Shown here piece by piece: positions 32,826 to 42,014 of a DNA stretch of 64,000 nt. The position numbers and the translations under genes are program-made. This stretch comes from Pseudoalteromonas rubra. Lineage in GTDB: Bacteria; Pseudomonadota; Gammaproteobacteria; Enterobacterales; Alteromonadaceae. Below the pieces are notes generated by a model. That model ran no database searches and was not told the origin of the DNA. It saw only the letters and a program-made list of their open reading frames with translations. The stretch spans positions 1 to 64,000 of the forward strand of contig NZ_PNCJ01000015.1 in assembly GCF_005887115.1 (NCBI RefSeq), written 5' to 3'. Every line of letters begins with the position of its first letter. Position 1 is the first letter of the stretch.

Positions 32826-33431
32826 TTGAGCGATAAAAATATAGTAGACAGCTTTATTCGCGTTGCGCGTATTATCGCCAACCTGGATGCCATTCTGGCT
32901 GAAGCCAAAAACTTATCATTAACCGCTAAAAATGCACGCGTTGTGGCACTTCGGGCGGGAGATTCTGCATCCGGTTTTAAGCCTATTACTAATTTTATTG
33001 ATGAGTTCTCAGAACAAACCATTAAAACCACAACACACATCTCCACATTATCCAACCAGCTGTTCAAAATCGCGCTCGAGGCCGTGCGCAGTACACAGTT
33101 TGATTTACATGTTGATCAGGCTGCGACGCTGGCTACCACAGTGCAACTCGCAGCCTTACAGCACAAAGCGAAATTAGAACGACAGCAACAGACCAAGAAA
33201 CTCGAAATCGCCCTGCTTGAACTGGAGAGTTTTTTTGAAGAAATTAACAAGCAGATGCGCAGTGCTGAATACATTGCAGTGACCAGTAGAGTGGAAGCAT
33301 CGAATGCAGGAGAATTTAGTGACAGCTTGCAATCCGTCTCCGACTTTATTGCCAGTGCAGCCAGAACAATCAAGCAATCTGTCACCGTAAACTTAAATGA
33401 AATTCATACACTAAGAGGCACCTTGCATTGA
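32826..33431 (+). CDS. Soluble chemoreceptor-like signalling helix protein, partner of ODP
   Basis: About 201 residues, all helical, without membrane segments. I start it at TTG 32826, which has GGAG seven bases upstream; the frame is open to 32742 (GTG) but the added 28 residues look non-native. Two segments resemble the hairpin of methyl-accepting chemotaxis signalling domains: AKNARVVALRAGDSASGFKPI with FIDEFSEQT, and AVTSRVEASNAGEFSDSL with SVSDFIASAA. It lacks the strict tip motif and any sensor part. The stop overlaps the start of the diiron ODP-like gene by four bases, so the two are translated together and probably form a sensor pair. Confidence 0.65.
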   Translation: MSDKNIVDSFIRVARIIANLDAILAEAKNLSLTAKNARVVALRAGDSASGFKPITNFIDEFSEQTIKTTTHISTLSNQLFKIALEAVRSTQFDLHVDQAATLATTVQLAALQHKAKLERQQQTKKLEIALLELESFFEEINKQMRSAEYIAVTSRVEASNAGEFSDSLQSVSDFIASAARTIKQSVTVNLNEIHTLRGTLH

Positions 33432-34159
33432 AAGCGACACAACTGTTTCAGGCTCCCAGCCATACCTGGTTGATGTTTGGCCGGGATGAAGGAAAACCAG
33501 AAAAAATCATAGATACTAACCAGTATTTGGTAAAAGGAAAAGGTCAGGCCGTGCTGCTCGATCCGGGCGGCACTGAGCTTTTTTCACCTATGTTAGCCGC
33601 AATATTGCAACATATTGAACTCGAAGAGTTGACAACGTTATTCGCTTCTCATCAGGACCCCGACATCATTTCATCACTTGGGTTGTGGGATAAGGCCCTG
33701 CCGAACGCAACTCTACACGCTCCCTGGCTGTGGGAAGGGTTTATTCGTCACTTTGGCATGAATAACATCAGATATCAGGGGATCAAGGATGAAGGCGGGG
33801 AGATCCGTCTGAATGACGTTAGCTTAAAGCTGGTACCAGCACATTACCTGCATTCATCCGGAAATTTTCATGTCTATGACCCACAAGCCAAAATTCTGAT
33901 GAGCGGTGATGTCGGCGCAGCACTGGAAAAAACGGATGCGCCCATATTTGTTGAAGACTTTGGCACTCATGTGAAACACATGGAGTATTTTCATCGTCGC
34001 TGGATGCCCTCTAACCGCGCAAAATCAAACTGGATAGCCCGCGTTAAGGAGCTGGATATCGACATTATGGCACCACAACATGGCCGCTTGTTTAAAGGAG
34101 ACGCCGTCACCGAATTCCTTGAATGGTTTGCCAAGCTGGATGTCGGGATTGCAAGTTAA
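33428..34159 (+). CDS. ODP-type diiron protein, metallo-beta-lactamase fold
   Basis: A 243-residue metallo-beta-lactamase-fold protein of the ODP/flavodiiron branch. Candidate iron ligands are His75, Asp77 and Asp79 in SHQDPDI, His139 or His142 in PAHYLHSSGNF, Asp161 in MSGDVGAAL and His218 in APQHGRLF. This HxDxD arrangement is the flavodiiron type and not the HxHxDH of hydrolases. No flavodoxin domain is attached, as in the Treponema denticola ODP that reports oxygen/iron to the chemotaxis machinery (family knowledge). It starts with TTG inside the stop of the chemoreceptor-like gene. I infer an oxygen or Fe(II) sensor; NO or peroxide chemistry is the alternative. Confidence 0.82.
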   Translation: MKATQLFQAPSHTWLMFGRDEGKPEKIIDTNQYLVKGKGQAVLLDPGGTELFSPMLAAILQHIELEELTTLFASHQDPDIISSLGLWDKALPNATLHAPWLWEGFIRHFGMNNIRYQGIKDEGGEIRLNDVSLKLVPAHYLHSSGNFHVYDPQAKILMSGDVGAALEKTDAPIFVEDFGTHVKHMEYFHRRWMPSNRAKSNWIARVKELDIDIMAPQHGRLFKGDAVTEFLEWFAKLDVGIAS

Positions 34160-34178
34160 CAGGGTACTGGTTTTTGAG

Positions 34179-34529
34179 TTACTTGTCGCTCCACACCGCT
34201 AATTCGTTACCACTTGGTTCAATGAAATGAAACCGTCTGCCACCCGGAAAGCTAAAAATGGCTTTATTGATAGTGGCCCCTGCTTGCTCTACAGCTTGCT
34301 GTGTTTGCTCGAGGTCCTGACTGTAGAGCACCAGTAACGGTGCCCCCTGATCCTGACGTGCAGACAACTCACTTTGAAAAAAGCCCCCCTCCAAGCCAGA
34401 CTCACTAAAAGCAACGTACTCTGGGCCATATGACTGAAACTGCCAGCCAAATACCGATTCAAAAAATGCCTGTGTCGCAGTCAGATCCGACGCTGCAAAT
34501 TCTACATAGTTTAAGGCATGGTGTGTCAT
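34179..34529 (-). CDS. VOC-family (glyoxalase-like) protein
   Basis: A 116-residue vicinal-oxygen-chelate fold protein. The two beta-alpha-beta-beta-beta modules are visible as NYVEFAASDLTATQAFFESVFGW and PLLVLYSQDLEQTQQAVEQAGA, ending with FIEPSGNELAVW. The metal-binding positions of true glyoxalases (His, Glu) are only partly matched (His3/His4 near the start, Glu at EPSGNE). It could be a lyase, dioxygenase or binding protein; the substrate is unknown. Convergent with the ODP gene, 19 bases apart. Confidence 0.85.
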   Translation of the reverse strand: MTHHALNYVEFAASDLTATQAFFESVFGWQFQSYGPEYVAFSESGLEGGFFQSELSARQDQGAPLLVLYSQDLEQTQQAVEQAGATINKAIFSFPGGRRFHFIEPSGNELAVWSDK

Positions 34530-34674
34530 GGTTTTTCCCTCTTAATTTTTATGATTCTACCTTAATGTTCAAAGCTCGTTCATTGACACCAGTTTGAGAT
34601 AGCGTACTGAGCTGAATTTGCTCCATCTTAGCGCTATGGCATGATAGAGTGCCAGAAAAAATAGCATATTGACG

Positions 34675-36498
34675 ATGAATACTTTGCTTCGCTTACTTTT
34701 AATAGGTTTGCTCATGACCCTGACAACCCAAGGCCACAGTGCCACGGTATCACCTGAATTACGCCCTCTGATTGGCCAAAAACTGATGCTCGATTTGAGA
34801 TACTTTTGTGAACAAGGCAAAGGAGCCCAGTGCAGAGAGCCTATGACGTCTCTGCCACCGCAGCTAAGAGACATCCTCCGTGAATATCATATCGGTGGGG
34901 TGATCCTGTTTGCCGAAAACGTTCAGGAAATTGACCAGATTGTCGCGCTAACAAGTCAGCTGCATGACGCTACTGAAGTCCCTCCCTTTATCGCCATTGA
35001 TCAGGAGGGTGGCAGAGTCGCCAGAATCAACCGTGCCGAGGCAACCTCATTCACGGGCAATATGAGTATTGGTGCCAGCTATGCGAAACACGGCACCCAC
35101 TATGCGCATGAAGTCGCCTCTGTGATAGGAAAAGAGCTGGCAGCGCTTGGGATCAATGTTAACTTCGCCCCCACTGTTGATGTCAATGCCAACCCGGACA
35201 ATCCAGTCATCAATGTACGTTCATTTGGTGAGAGCCCCGACATGGTCGCAAAGCTTGGCGCCGCACAAGTTAGGGCATTTGAGCAACAAGGGGTTATTTC
35301 AGCCATTAAACATTTCCCTGGCCATGGTGATACCAATGTAGACAGCCACACAGGGTTACCTCGGGTCAATCACTCTCCTGATCAAATTTACCAGCAGGAT
35401 ATCGCACCATTTGCGGCCATCATCAAGCAGCACGCTCCGGGTATGCTGATGACAGCACATATTCAATATCCCGCTTTAGATGATACGCAAATCCTCAATA
35501 AACGGGGTGAGAAAATGCTGCGTCCAGCCACCATGTCACGCAAGATAATGCACGATTTACTGCGGGGTCAACTGGGGTATCAGGGTGTGACTATCACGGA
35601 TGCACTCGATATGGCCGGGATCAGTGACTTCTTTGCTCCTGAGCAGGCTGTCATAGAAACCTTTGCCGCCGGCGTAGATATCGCGCTCATGCCTTTTGCG
35701 ATACGCAGCGCAGAAGATATCAGCACATTCAGGCAATTTATGGACAAACTTTACCAAACAGCCTCCACCCGGCTAGCGGTCTCTGAGCTCAAACTTTCAG
35801 CCAAAAGAATTAGTGAACTCAAAGCTCGTTTTTTACCCGAAAAACGTCACTTATCAACCGCCATCGCTGAATCAGTATTGGGTAACCCCCAACATCGTAA
35901 AGTAGAGGCCGAACTTGCGCTGGCGGCCATTACCGAAGTGAAAAATGATAATCTATTGCCACTGACAATTCGCGCTAATCAACACATTCACCTGATCATG
36001 CCTGACAAACAAAAAGCCACGGCGCTGAAACAAGCTTTACAGGCTCACTCCGCACACCCACTCACTGTGACAGTGTCCAGTTTGCAAGGGTTTGATCCAC
36101 AGCAAGCAAAGTCAGATATCCAGCGTGCTGATTGGGTGATTGCCGGGCACGCCTCCCCGGCACAAAGTGCTGCCGAAATTGGCGGGATGGACGACCTGGC
36201 CACATTAGCCAAATTTGCGGTAAACGCAAAAGCCCAGCCAGAGGCCTTAGAAGCGTTAATGATATTCGCCCAAGCGCAGAATACACCGACAGTTTTCATC
36301 AGCTTACGCGCACCGTATGAAATCACTCGCTTTGCCCCATACAGCCAGGCCGTACTGGCAAGCTATGCGTATAACGTAGATGTTGAAACCGAGCGCCGGG
36401 TGAGCGGCCCCGCTTACACAGCCCTTGCACAAGTGATTATGGGCAAGGCCACAGCCAATGGCACCCTCCCGGTCAGCATAGACAAACAGGCAGATTAA
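34675..36498 (+). CDS. Secreted GH3 glycosidase, NagZ-like beta-N-acetylhexosaminidase
   Basis: About 607 residues with a signal peptide (about 1-23, ending HSA). The catalytic domain has the NagZ-type loop KHFPGHGDTNVDSH, which supplies the acid/base His-Asp pair, and the nucleophile Asp in VTITDALDMAGI. The FIAIDQEGGRVARI block is also typical. Cytoplasmic NagZ is only about 340 residues; here a second alpha/beta domain of about 200 residues follows, as in the longer exported GH3 enzymes. It probably removes terminal GlcNAc from chitin or peptidoglycan fragments in the periplasm or outside, which would fit the GH19 chitinase elsewhere in the window. Confidence 0.9.
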   Translation: MNTLLRLLLIGLLMTLTTQGHSATVSPELRPLIGQKLMLDLRYFCEQGKGAQCREPMTSLPPQLRDILREYHIGGVILFAENVQEIDQIVALTSQLHDATEVPPFIAIDQEGGRVARINRAEATSFTGNMSIGASYAKHGTHYAHEVASVIGKELAALGINVNFAPTVDVNANPDNPVINVRSFGESPDMVAKLGAAQVRAFEQQGVISAIKHFPGHGDTNVDSHTGLPRVNHSPDQIYQQDIAPFAAIIKQHAPGMLMTAHIQYPALDDTQILNKRGEKMLRPATMSRKIMHDLLRGQLGYQGVTITDALDMAGISDFFAPEQAVIETFAAGVDIALMPFAIRSAEDISTFRQFMDKLYQTASTRLAVSELKLSAKRISELKARFLPEKRHLSTAIAESVLGNPQHRKVEAELALAAITEVKNDNLLPLTIRANQHIHLIMPDKQKATALKQALQAHSAHPLTVTVSSLQGFDPQQAKSDIQRADWVIAGHASPAQSAAEIGGMDDLATLAKFAVNAKAQPEALEALMIFAQAQNTPTVFISLRAPYEITRFAPYSQAVLASYAYNVDVETERRVSGPAYTALAQVIMGKATANGTLPVSIDKQAD

Positions 36499-36550
36499 TC
36501 GTATCGGCCTATAATATTGGGGAGATGTTGTTAAATCAGCCTGTTATCTG

Positions 36551-37360
36551 ATGAGGACAAATATGGACCCCAAGGCATCACTCACTGCACCTAACGCTAT
36601 TCGTGCCATGATCCGGGCCGGAGATTACTCCGGCCCCACCAATGGTTTTGTACCTGGTTTTGCCCAATGCAATATCTTAATCTTACCAGAAGCCAGTGCA
36701 TTTGAATTTCAGACCTACTGTCTGCACAATGCTGATTGCTGCCCGTTATTGGCAAGCAGTATTTCGCCAGGCAATTATCACCTGGAACAACTGGGTCAGG
36801 ATATTGATATACGCACAGATATTCCACGCTATCGTATACTTAAACAAGGCCAGCTGACCGAAGAAGTTTCTGATATTATGCATCTATGGCGGGATGATTT
36901 TGTCGCTTTTGCGCTGGCCAGCCATCTCGCATTTGACACTGTTTTACACTCTTTTGGCATTGCCAGCCCACTTGCTAATCCGACTCACTCTTTGCCAATG
37001 TACATCAGCAATATCGAAAGCCATCAGGTTGGGCCGTTTGGGGGACCAAAGGTGGTCTGCATGCGCCCTATGAATAAGCCGACATTGATCCGTGCAATTC
37101 AGGCCGGCTCTGTGAGTCGGGTACCTCACGGTATCCCGGTTCATTTTGGTGACTCCGGCGAAATAGGAGTTACCAACCTGAGTAAACCAAACTTTGGCGA
37201 GCCGCTTTGCATTAGCTCAGGTGATATACCCGTATTCTGGACCACCAGCTTAACGGCGCATCTTGCCATCACTCGGGCTGCACCAGAGTGGTGTATTATC
37301 AACAGTCCACAACACCTGCTGGTGACAGACAAAGCGGATCTCAGTCTTGTTATCAGCTGA
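36551..37360 (+). CDS. DUF1445 / D-glutamate cyclase-like hydro-lyase
   Basis: A 269-residue cytoplasmic enzyme of the DUF1445 (YcsI, D-glutamate cyclase) family. Visible family blocks are NGFVPGFAQCNILILPE, DFVAFALASHLAFDTVL, MYISNIESHQVGPFGGPKVVCMRPM and HFGDSGEIGVTNL. The mammalian relative converts D-glutamate to 5-oxo-D-proline; bacterial members are annotated as putative hydro-lyases. The next gene encodes PxpA of 5-oxoprolinase, so a shared role in 5-oxoproline/glutamate turnover is plausible. An in-frame ATG lies at residue 5 and either start may be used. Confidence 0.85.
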   Translation: MRTNMDPKASLTAPNAIRAMIRAGDYSGPTNGFVPGFAQCNILILPEASAFEFQTYCLHNADCCPLLASSISPGNYHLEQLGQDIDIRTDIPRYRILKQGQLTEEVSDIMHLWRDDFVAFALASHLAFDTVLHSFGIASPLANPTHSLPMYISNIESHQVGPFGGPKVVCMRPMNKPTLIRAIQAGSVSRVPHGIPVHFGDSGEIGVTNLSKPNFGEPLCISSGDIPVFWTTSLTAHLAITRAAPEWCIINSPQHLLVTDKADLSLVIS

Positions 37361-37460
37361 GTTAAGCCTGAGGCCTCTGCTCTTTTCTGTCTGCTGATAC
37401 TCTAACCTTCAACAATGATCCGTGTTAAGGTTCAATAAAAACCAAACATAAGAGCAACTC

Positions 37461-38192
37461 ATGCTGTTAAATTGCGATTTAGGCGAAAGCTATGGCGCCT
37501 GGAAAATGGGCTTGGACGATCAGGTTATGCCTCATATTGATCTGGCCAACATAGCGTGTGGATTTCATGCAGGCGACCCCAGTGTTATGGCATCTACTTT
37601 GACACTAGCCAAAACGCATAAGGTCGGGATTGGCGCTCACCCCAGTTACCCTGATCTGCAAGGGTTTGGACGTCGCTCTATGACCCTCAGTGAAAATGAG
37701 CTTATCAATACCTTGCATTATCAAATAGCGGCATTAGAGGGAATGACACGCGTACACGAACTGAGGCTGCAGTATGTTAAACCACACGGCGCACTGTACA
37801 ACGACATGATGCGCGACGAAGGTATACTTATCCAGGTACTCAAAGCAATGTCATTGTACCCTGCGCAGTTAAAGCTAATGATTCTGGCAACGGCCAAGCA
37901 AGATCATCACGCGCGTCTTGCGTCACAATTTGGTGTGGAGCTGCTGTTTGAAGCCTTTGCAGACAGGCTATACACCGATGAAGGGCTACTAAGCCCTCGC
38001 TCACAGCCCAGTGCAGTGCATAACGAAGCCCAACTTCTGGCACAGGTTAAACAACTGGTCACTCAAGGCACAGTTACCACTGCCAGCGGGCGCTTACTGC
38101 CGCTCAAAGCAGATACACTTTGCGTTCACGGTGACAACCCTGACAGCATTGCACAAATTGTCGCCATCAAAGCACTTCTTTTTCACACCTAA
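37461..38192 (+). CDS. pxpA: 5-oxoprolinase subunit PxpA (LamB/YcsF family)
   Basis: A 243-residue member of the LamB/YcsF family. LLNCDLGESYGAWKMG, IACGFHAGDPSVM, GIGAHPSYPDLQGFGRR, YVKPHGALYNDMM and VHGDNPDSI cover the conserved residues of the family. PxpA works with PxpB and PxpC to cleave 5-oxoproline to glutamate at the cost of ATP. Those partners are not in this window, so they are either elsewhere or absent. It lies 100 bases after the DUF1445 gene and 24 before an acetyltransferase. Confidence 0.93.
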   Translation: MLLNCDLGESYGAWKMGLDDQVMPHIDLANIACGFHAGDPSVMASTLTLAKTHKVGIGAHPSYPDLQGFGRRSMTLSENELINTLHYQIAALEGMTRVHELRLQYVKPHGALYNDMMRDEGILIQVLKAMSLYPAQLKLMILATAKQDHHARLASQFGVELLFEAFADRLYTDEGLLSPRSQPSAVHNEAQLLAQVKQLVTQGTVTTASGRLLPLKADTLCVHGDNPDSIAQIVAIKALLFHT

Positions 38193-38216
38193 ACAATAAC
38201 TCATAAGGAAAATGTT

Positions 38217-38738
38217 GTGATAGAAACCCCAAGACTCTTACTCAGACCTTTAATCAATGAAGACTGGCCATTTTTCCTCTACCTGCACCAGCAGCCTGAG
38301 GTAATGCGATTTATTAAAGACCTGCCAGGGCAAGATTTTATTCGTAGCCAATTTAATCGTCGTCTGCCTCGCTGGCGAAAGCAACAAAACCACTGGCTAA
38401 CATTGCTGATTGAAGACCGCCAATCAGGAGCACCAATTGGATTGCATGGTTTTCTATGCAACTGGGTGCCCTTCCAGCAGGCAGAGCTTGGGTTTATGCT
38501 TGATCCGGCACATCAAGGTAAAGGGTACGCCAAAGAGTCGACTAAAGCGGTGATTGACTTTGCTTTCAACGAGTGTGGTTACCACAAACTAACGGCAACC
38601 GTCACCGAAGGCAATGAGCCTTCTTTTAACTTACTGACCAAATTAGGCTTTGAGCTCGAAGGCACACTCAAAGACAACTACCTGCTCGGTGGAAAGTGGT
38701 GTCATGACCAGAAGTTTGGCTTGATCACACCAAACTAA
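38217..38738 (+). CDS. GNAT-family acetyltransferase (RimJ/RimL-like)
   Basis: A 173-residue acetyltransferase starting with GTG; IETPRLLLRPL at the N-terminus is the standard opening of the RimJ/RimL (Acetyltransf_3) branch. The CoA-binding loop is MLDPAHQGKGYAKEST, followed by the late motif FNLLTKLGFELEGTLKDNYLLGGKW. Substrates in this branch range from ribosomal-protein N-termini to amino acids and drugs; here unknown. 24 bases after pxpA, probably co-transcribed, and closed by a hairpin terminator. Confidence 0.88.
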   Translation: MIETPRLLLRPLINEDWPFFLYLHQQPEVMRFIKDLPGQDFIRSQFNRRLPRWRKQQNHWLTLLIEDRQSGAPIGLHGFLCNWVPFQQAELGFMLDPAHQGKGYAKESTKAVIDFAFNECGYHKLTATVTEGNEPSFNLLTKLGFELEGTLKDNYLLGGKWCHDQKFGLITPN

Positions 38739-38743
38739 ACGCA

Positions 38744-38783
38744 AATGACGCAGCCGGAACAAGATACCGATTGCGTCGTTTTT
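38744..38783 (+). terminator. Terminator between convergent genes
   Basis: AATGACGCA (38744-38752) pairs with TGCGTCGTT (38772-38780) with one G-T pair; the loop contains an inner CGG/CCG pairing, and a run of five T ends the plus-strand transcript. Confidence 0.6.
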
Positions 38784-38794
38784 GCCGAGTTACA

Positions 38795-40870
38795 TTAAAA
38801 TGGCCCTGTAGTATCTTGTGGCGTTTGCCACAGACTTGACCAGACAAAATTACCATGCACGTAGTAAATATGATCATCATGTATCACACCGCGGTCATCT
38901 CCCGACCAAACATAACCCTGAAGCTCTATGTCGGATTGCGGTTCAATGACACTGCTGCCTATATACTGTAGCTTTGGCGTTTCACCACTGTGCACTTCAA
39001 ATGCGGCTAATTCGCTGCGTCGATACCAGGTCACACTGTTGTCACTCTCCTCCTGAGTAAGCCAGCTTTCTACAGGTAACGTCATTCTGAAGACATCTTC
39101 GCTGTGTTTTATGTAGCTAAATGCATGGTAGTCAAACTCAACAGGGCTATATCCGCCAGGAAATATTTTTTCCTGCAGCAAGGTTGGCGCGCCAATATCG
39201 CTGATATCAAAAAGGCTTACTTTTGCCCCTATCTGGTCATCATTCTGAGCAACAGGGTCGATAAACCAATCCTGCACATTCTGGCCGACCCCTATCAGCA
39301 GCGTGTCTGAAATCGGGTGCAGGTACGCTGAGTATCCAGGTATTTCCAATGCACCTGTTATTTTAGGATCATTTCGCTCGCTGAGATCGAGCACATACAG
39401 AGGATCAATCAGACGGAATGTCACGATATAGGCTTTATCACCAAAAAAGCGCACCGCATAGATATCTTCCTCCACCAAGCCACGGTCAGAGACTTTCCCG
39501 ATTGGCGTAGGCCGGGTGTTGTTGGGCAACTGGCTGATCAGTGACAGATTATCGCCTTGCTTCTCCAGTATATACAGTTTGTGCACCATGCCGTTCATCT
39601 CAGTAAACCGTGACGTCACTACACGCAGCATATCATTGTGTTCGCTAAAACGAAGGTTGGTATTTCCATTGCCTAATCGACCGGCAACTCTACCTGATGC
39701 GCTGTAAGTCACGGCATCTTCTGCCAGACTAAATTGATGCATTACAGTCTGAGCCGGGTCATCGAAGGTCGCCTCCTGTGGATCGTAATAATAGCCGTAA
39801 AGGTAAAGGTTGTTCTGTGACATGTAGATCCCTTTCGTTCGGCTAGCAATACATGCGGATGTAAATGAGTCGGGATCGTTTAACGATACACGTGTTACAG
39901 AGGTAATTTGATGATACCCATTGAGCTCTGACGCTTCTTCTGGCACATAGCAAGTCGACGGGTCTACCAGTGCCCGTTTAGTACCAGCCTTGATATCAGT
40001 CACCTTAGGCAACAATTCAGAAATATCTGTCTGTATTATTTTTTGGTAGTTAATCAGGCTAAGGTCTTCTCCACCGTGTTCAAACCCGTTAAAACTAGCT
40101 GAAAATTCACTGACCAGATACAAAGAATCGCCGATGACGCGCGAGTCTACCAAATTGCCGTCAAAACGTAGCTGATGCGTGATGTTGCTCTGCGCAGGGT
40201 CTTTCACATCCACAAGCGCCAACGTAAAGTCCTGAGTTACTGGTTCTGGTGCCACTGTGACAGCAAAAATACCATCAATCTCAGGCGTTATCCCAAACAT
40301 GCCTCTCTCATTACTAAGTACGACGGCGAGATTATCCTCCTTCAGGTAAAGGCGTTGTTTCGAATAGTAATCCCTACTGGCTATCAAACTGGAAAGTGGC
40401 GTAAGCTCCCCCGTTTCTCCGCGTTTCAGAATGCGTATAGACTGCTGGTGTTCCCCTTCTGCCGCCTGAAAATCCGTCGTGTTTGCAATATACAAGTAGT
40501 CACCGTCATACTTGATCCGGTCACTCTCATCTACTGCCGATTCCTGTACATTGGTGGTGGAAAAAGTGGGAGATACGTCAGAAGTCGGAGCCGAGATTGC
40601 TTCTGAGCCGTCTGATACGTCTGACGCCCCTTGAGACAGATAAACACCATTTTTAAGATAAGTAGTAAAATCCTCTGCACTGGCTTTTCGTAACTTTTTA
40701 GCACTGGCCTCGCCAGTAGATAAATCTGGCACTTTATCTGGTAGCGTTTGCTTACCACCATTACCCGGGTCCTGAACGGAAGAATTACTGTCGCCCCCTG
40801 AACCACATGCGCTGAGCAACGCTATCGAAAGCGCGGCTGCAGTGAGCTTTAATTGATTAGAATTTAACAT
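38795..40870 (-). CDS. Lipoprotein with C-terminal beta-propeller domain
   Basis: A 691-residue exported lipoprotein: signal peptide with lipobox LLSAC (about residues 18-22) and a Gly/Ser-rich tether. The rest matches the secreted beta-propeller (copper amine oxidase-like) family: TTNVQESAVDESDRIKYDGDYLYI is the hallmark opening, and LYILEKQGDNLSLI, VRFFGDKAYIVTF and DPLYVLDLSERNDPKITG are blade repeats. The family often stands beside extracellular proteases or copper proteins, but the function is not established. Residues after the lipobox lack Asp at +2, so sorting to the outer membrane is expected. Single gene. Confidence 0.88.
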   Translation of the reverse strand: MLNSNQLKLTAAALSIALLSACGSGGDSNSSVQDPGNGGKQTLPDKVPDLSTGEASAKKLRKASAEDFTTYLKNGVYLSQGASDVSDGSEAISAPTSDVSPTFSTTNVQESAVDESDRIKYDGDYLYIANTTDFQAAEGEHQQSIRILKRGETGELTPLSSLIASRDYYSKQRLYLKEDNLAVVLSNERGMFGITPEIDGIFAVTVAPEPVTQDFTLALVDVKDPAQSNITHQLRFDGNLVDSRVIGDSLYLVSEFSASFNGFEHGGEDLSLINYQKIIQTDISELLPKVTDIKAGTKRALVDPSTCYVPEEASELNGYHQITSVTRVSLNDPDSFTSACIASRTKGIYMSQNNLYLYGYYYDPQEATFDDPAQTVMHQFSLAEDAVTYSASGRVAGRLGNGNTNLRFSEHNDMLRVVTSRFTEMNGMVHKLYILEKQGDNLSLISQLPNNTRPTPIGKVSDRGLVEEDIYAVRFFGDKAYIVTFRLIDPLYVLDLSERNDPKITGALEIPGYSAYLHPISDTLLIGVGQNVQDWFIDPVAQNDDQIGAKVSLFDISDIGAPTLLQEKIFPGGYSPVEFDYHAFSYIKHSEDVFRMTLPVESWLTQEESDNSVTWYRRSELAAFEVHSGETPKLQYIGSSVIEPQSDIELQGYVWSGDDRGVIHDDHIYYVHGNFVWSSLWQTPQDTTGPF

Positions 40871-41030
40871 TGGCTATCTCCTTGGGATTAAGTATGAGCA
40901 TAACCATACCTGTTTGCCACAGAGTTGCTGTTACTCCAGCCATTCGAAATGTTATTTAATGTAACTCTTTCTGGTAATTAGTAATTTAGTTGGTAAAGTA
41001 CCACTGTGTAAAATAGGGAGCGGTGAAAAA

Positions 41031-42014
41031 GTGAAACGTCTGCCAGGTATGATTGGCTCAGTGTTGTTCAGTAACCTAGCTTTTGCTAATTGCGACACAC
41101 AGCCCGAAAACTGTATTGAGGTATCACAATGGCAAATTTCAGTGGCCGTGGGTGCGGGCATTGCGACAAACCCACTGAAAGATGGAGAGCACTCCCCACT
41201 GATCGTATTGCCTTATGTCAGCTACTATGCCGATCGCTTTTTCCTTGATAATACGGCAATTGGTTACACATTTATCGACCAGCAGTCGTTTGATATCAGT
41301 TGGATTGCGGAGCTTAACTCAGAGCAGGCTTTTTTTACCCGATCCCGGCCCGGTACACTGCTACGCTCAAACACACTTTCTCCCGACATAAGTGAACGCG
41401 TAGAGCTTCCTCAGACCAGGCTCCCCTCAGATAATGGAGGTACGAATACTGATAATGAAGGCAATATCAGTCAACCCCAAGAGGTCAACAGCTATGTTCA
41501 GGTCATTGACAGTGATCACACACCAGAACAGATAAAGCTCCCGTCTTTAACTTTTGAGGATCTAGCTAAACGTAAATGGGCCATAGACAGTGGTATTCTG
41601 GCGCATTGGTATGTCTCAGAACAACACAAGCTAACAATACGCCTACTACACGACATCAGAGGTATTTATAAGGGGTTTCATGGTTCCCTTGGGTACAGCT
41701 ACAAACTGCCGTTTGGTCACCCTAAATATGCGCAATTACAGTTTAAACTGGGTATAGACTATAAAGACTCTAAGTTAGGTAGCTACTATTACGGCATCAC
41801 TGACAGAGATACCGAGCTAACACATTTCCATTATAATGTAGGCAGTACCGTTAACCCCTATGTAGGTATCGCTTATAATCACAAACTAACTGAAAACTGG
41901 CAATTCAAATTCACGGCAAAGCATCAATGGCTTGGTTCAAGCATAGCTAACAGCCCCATCATAGAAGAAGGCTATACAACATCAGTCTTCATCGGAGGCT
42001 TATATGCGTTTTAG
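41031..42014 (+). CDS. MipA/OmpV-family outer-membrane protein
   Basis: A 327-residue outer-membrane beta-barrel protein starting with GTG. A short signal (ending AFA) precedes the family opening WQISVAVGAGIATNPLKDGEH. Alternating strands follow and the protein ends in an aromatic residue (FIGGLYAF), as barrel proteins do. A poorly conserved insertion of about 60 residues (120-180) probably is a surface loop. Members act as scaffolds for murein synthesis complexes or as porin-like channels. Its 3' end overlaps the DUF3019 gene by 11 bases, beginning a four-gene unit with a two-component system. Confidence 0.88.
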   Translation: MKRLPGMIGSVLFSNLAFANCDTQPENCIEVSQWQISVAVGAGIATNPLKDGEHSPLIVLPYVSYYADRFFLDNTAIGYTFIDQQSFDISWIAELNSEQAFFTRSRPGTLLRSNTLSPDISERVELPQTRLPSDNGGTNTDNEGNISQPQEVNSYVQVIDSDHTPEQIKLPSLTFEDLAKRKWAIDSGILAHWYVSEQHKLTIRLLHDIRGIYKGFHGSLGYSYKLPFGHPKYAQLQFKLGIDYKDSKLGSYYYGITDRDTELTHFHYNVGSTVNPYVGIAYNHKLTENWQFKFTAKHQWLGSSIANSPIIEEGYTTSVFIGGLYAF

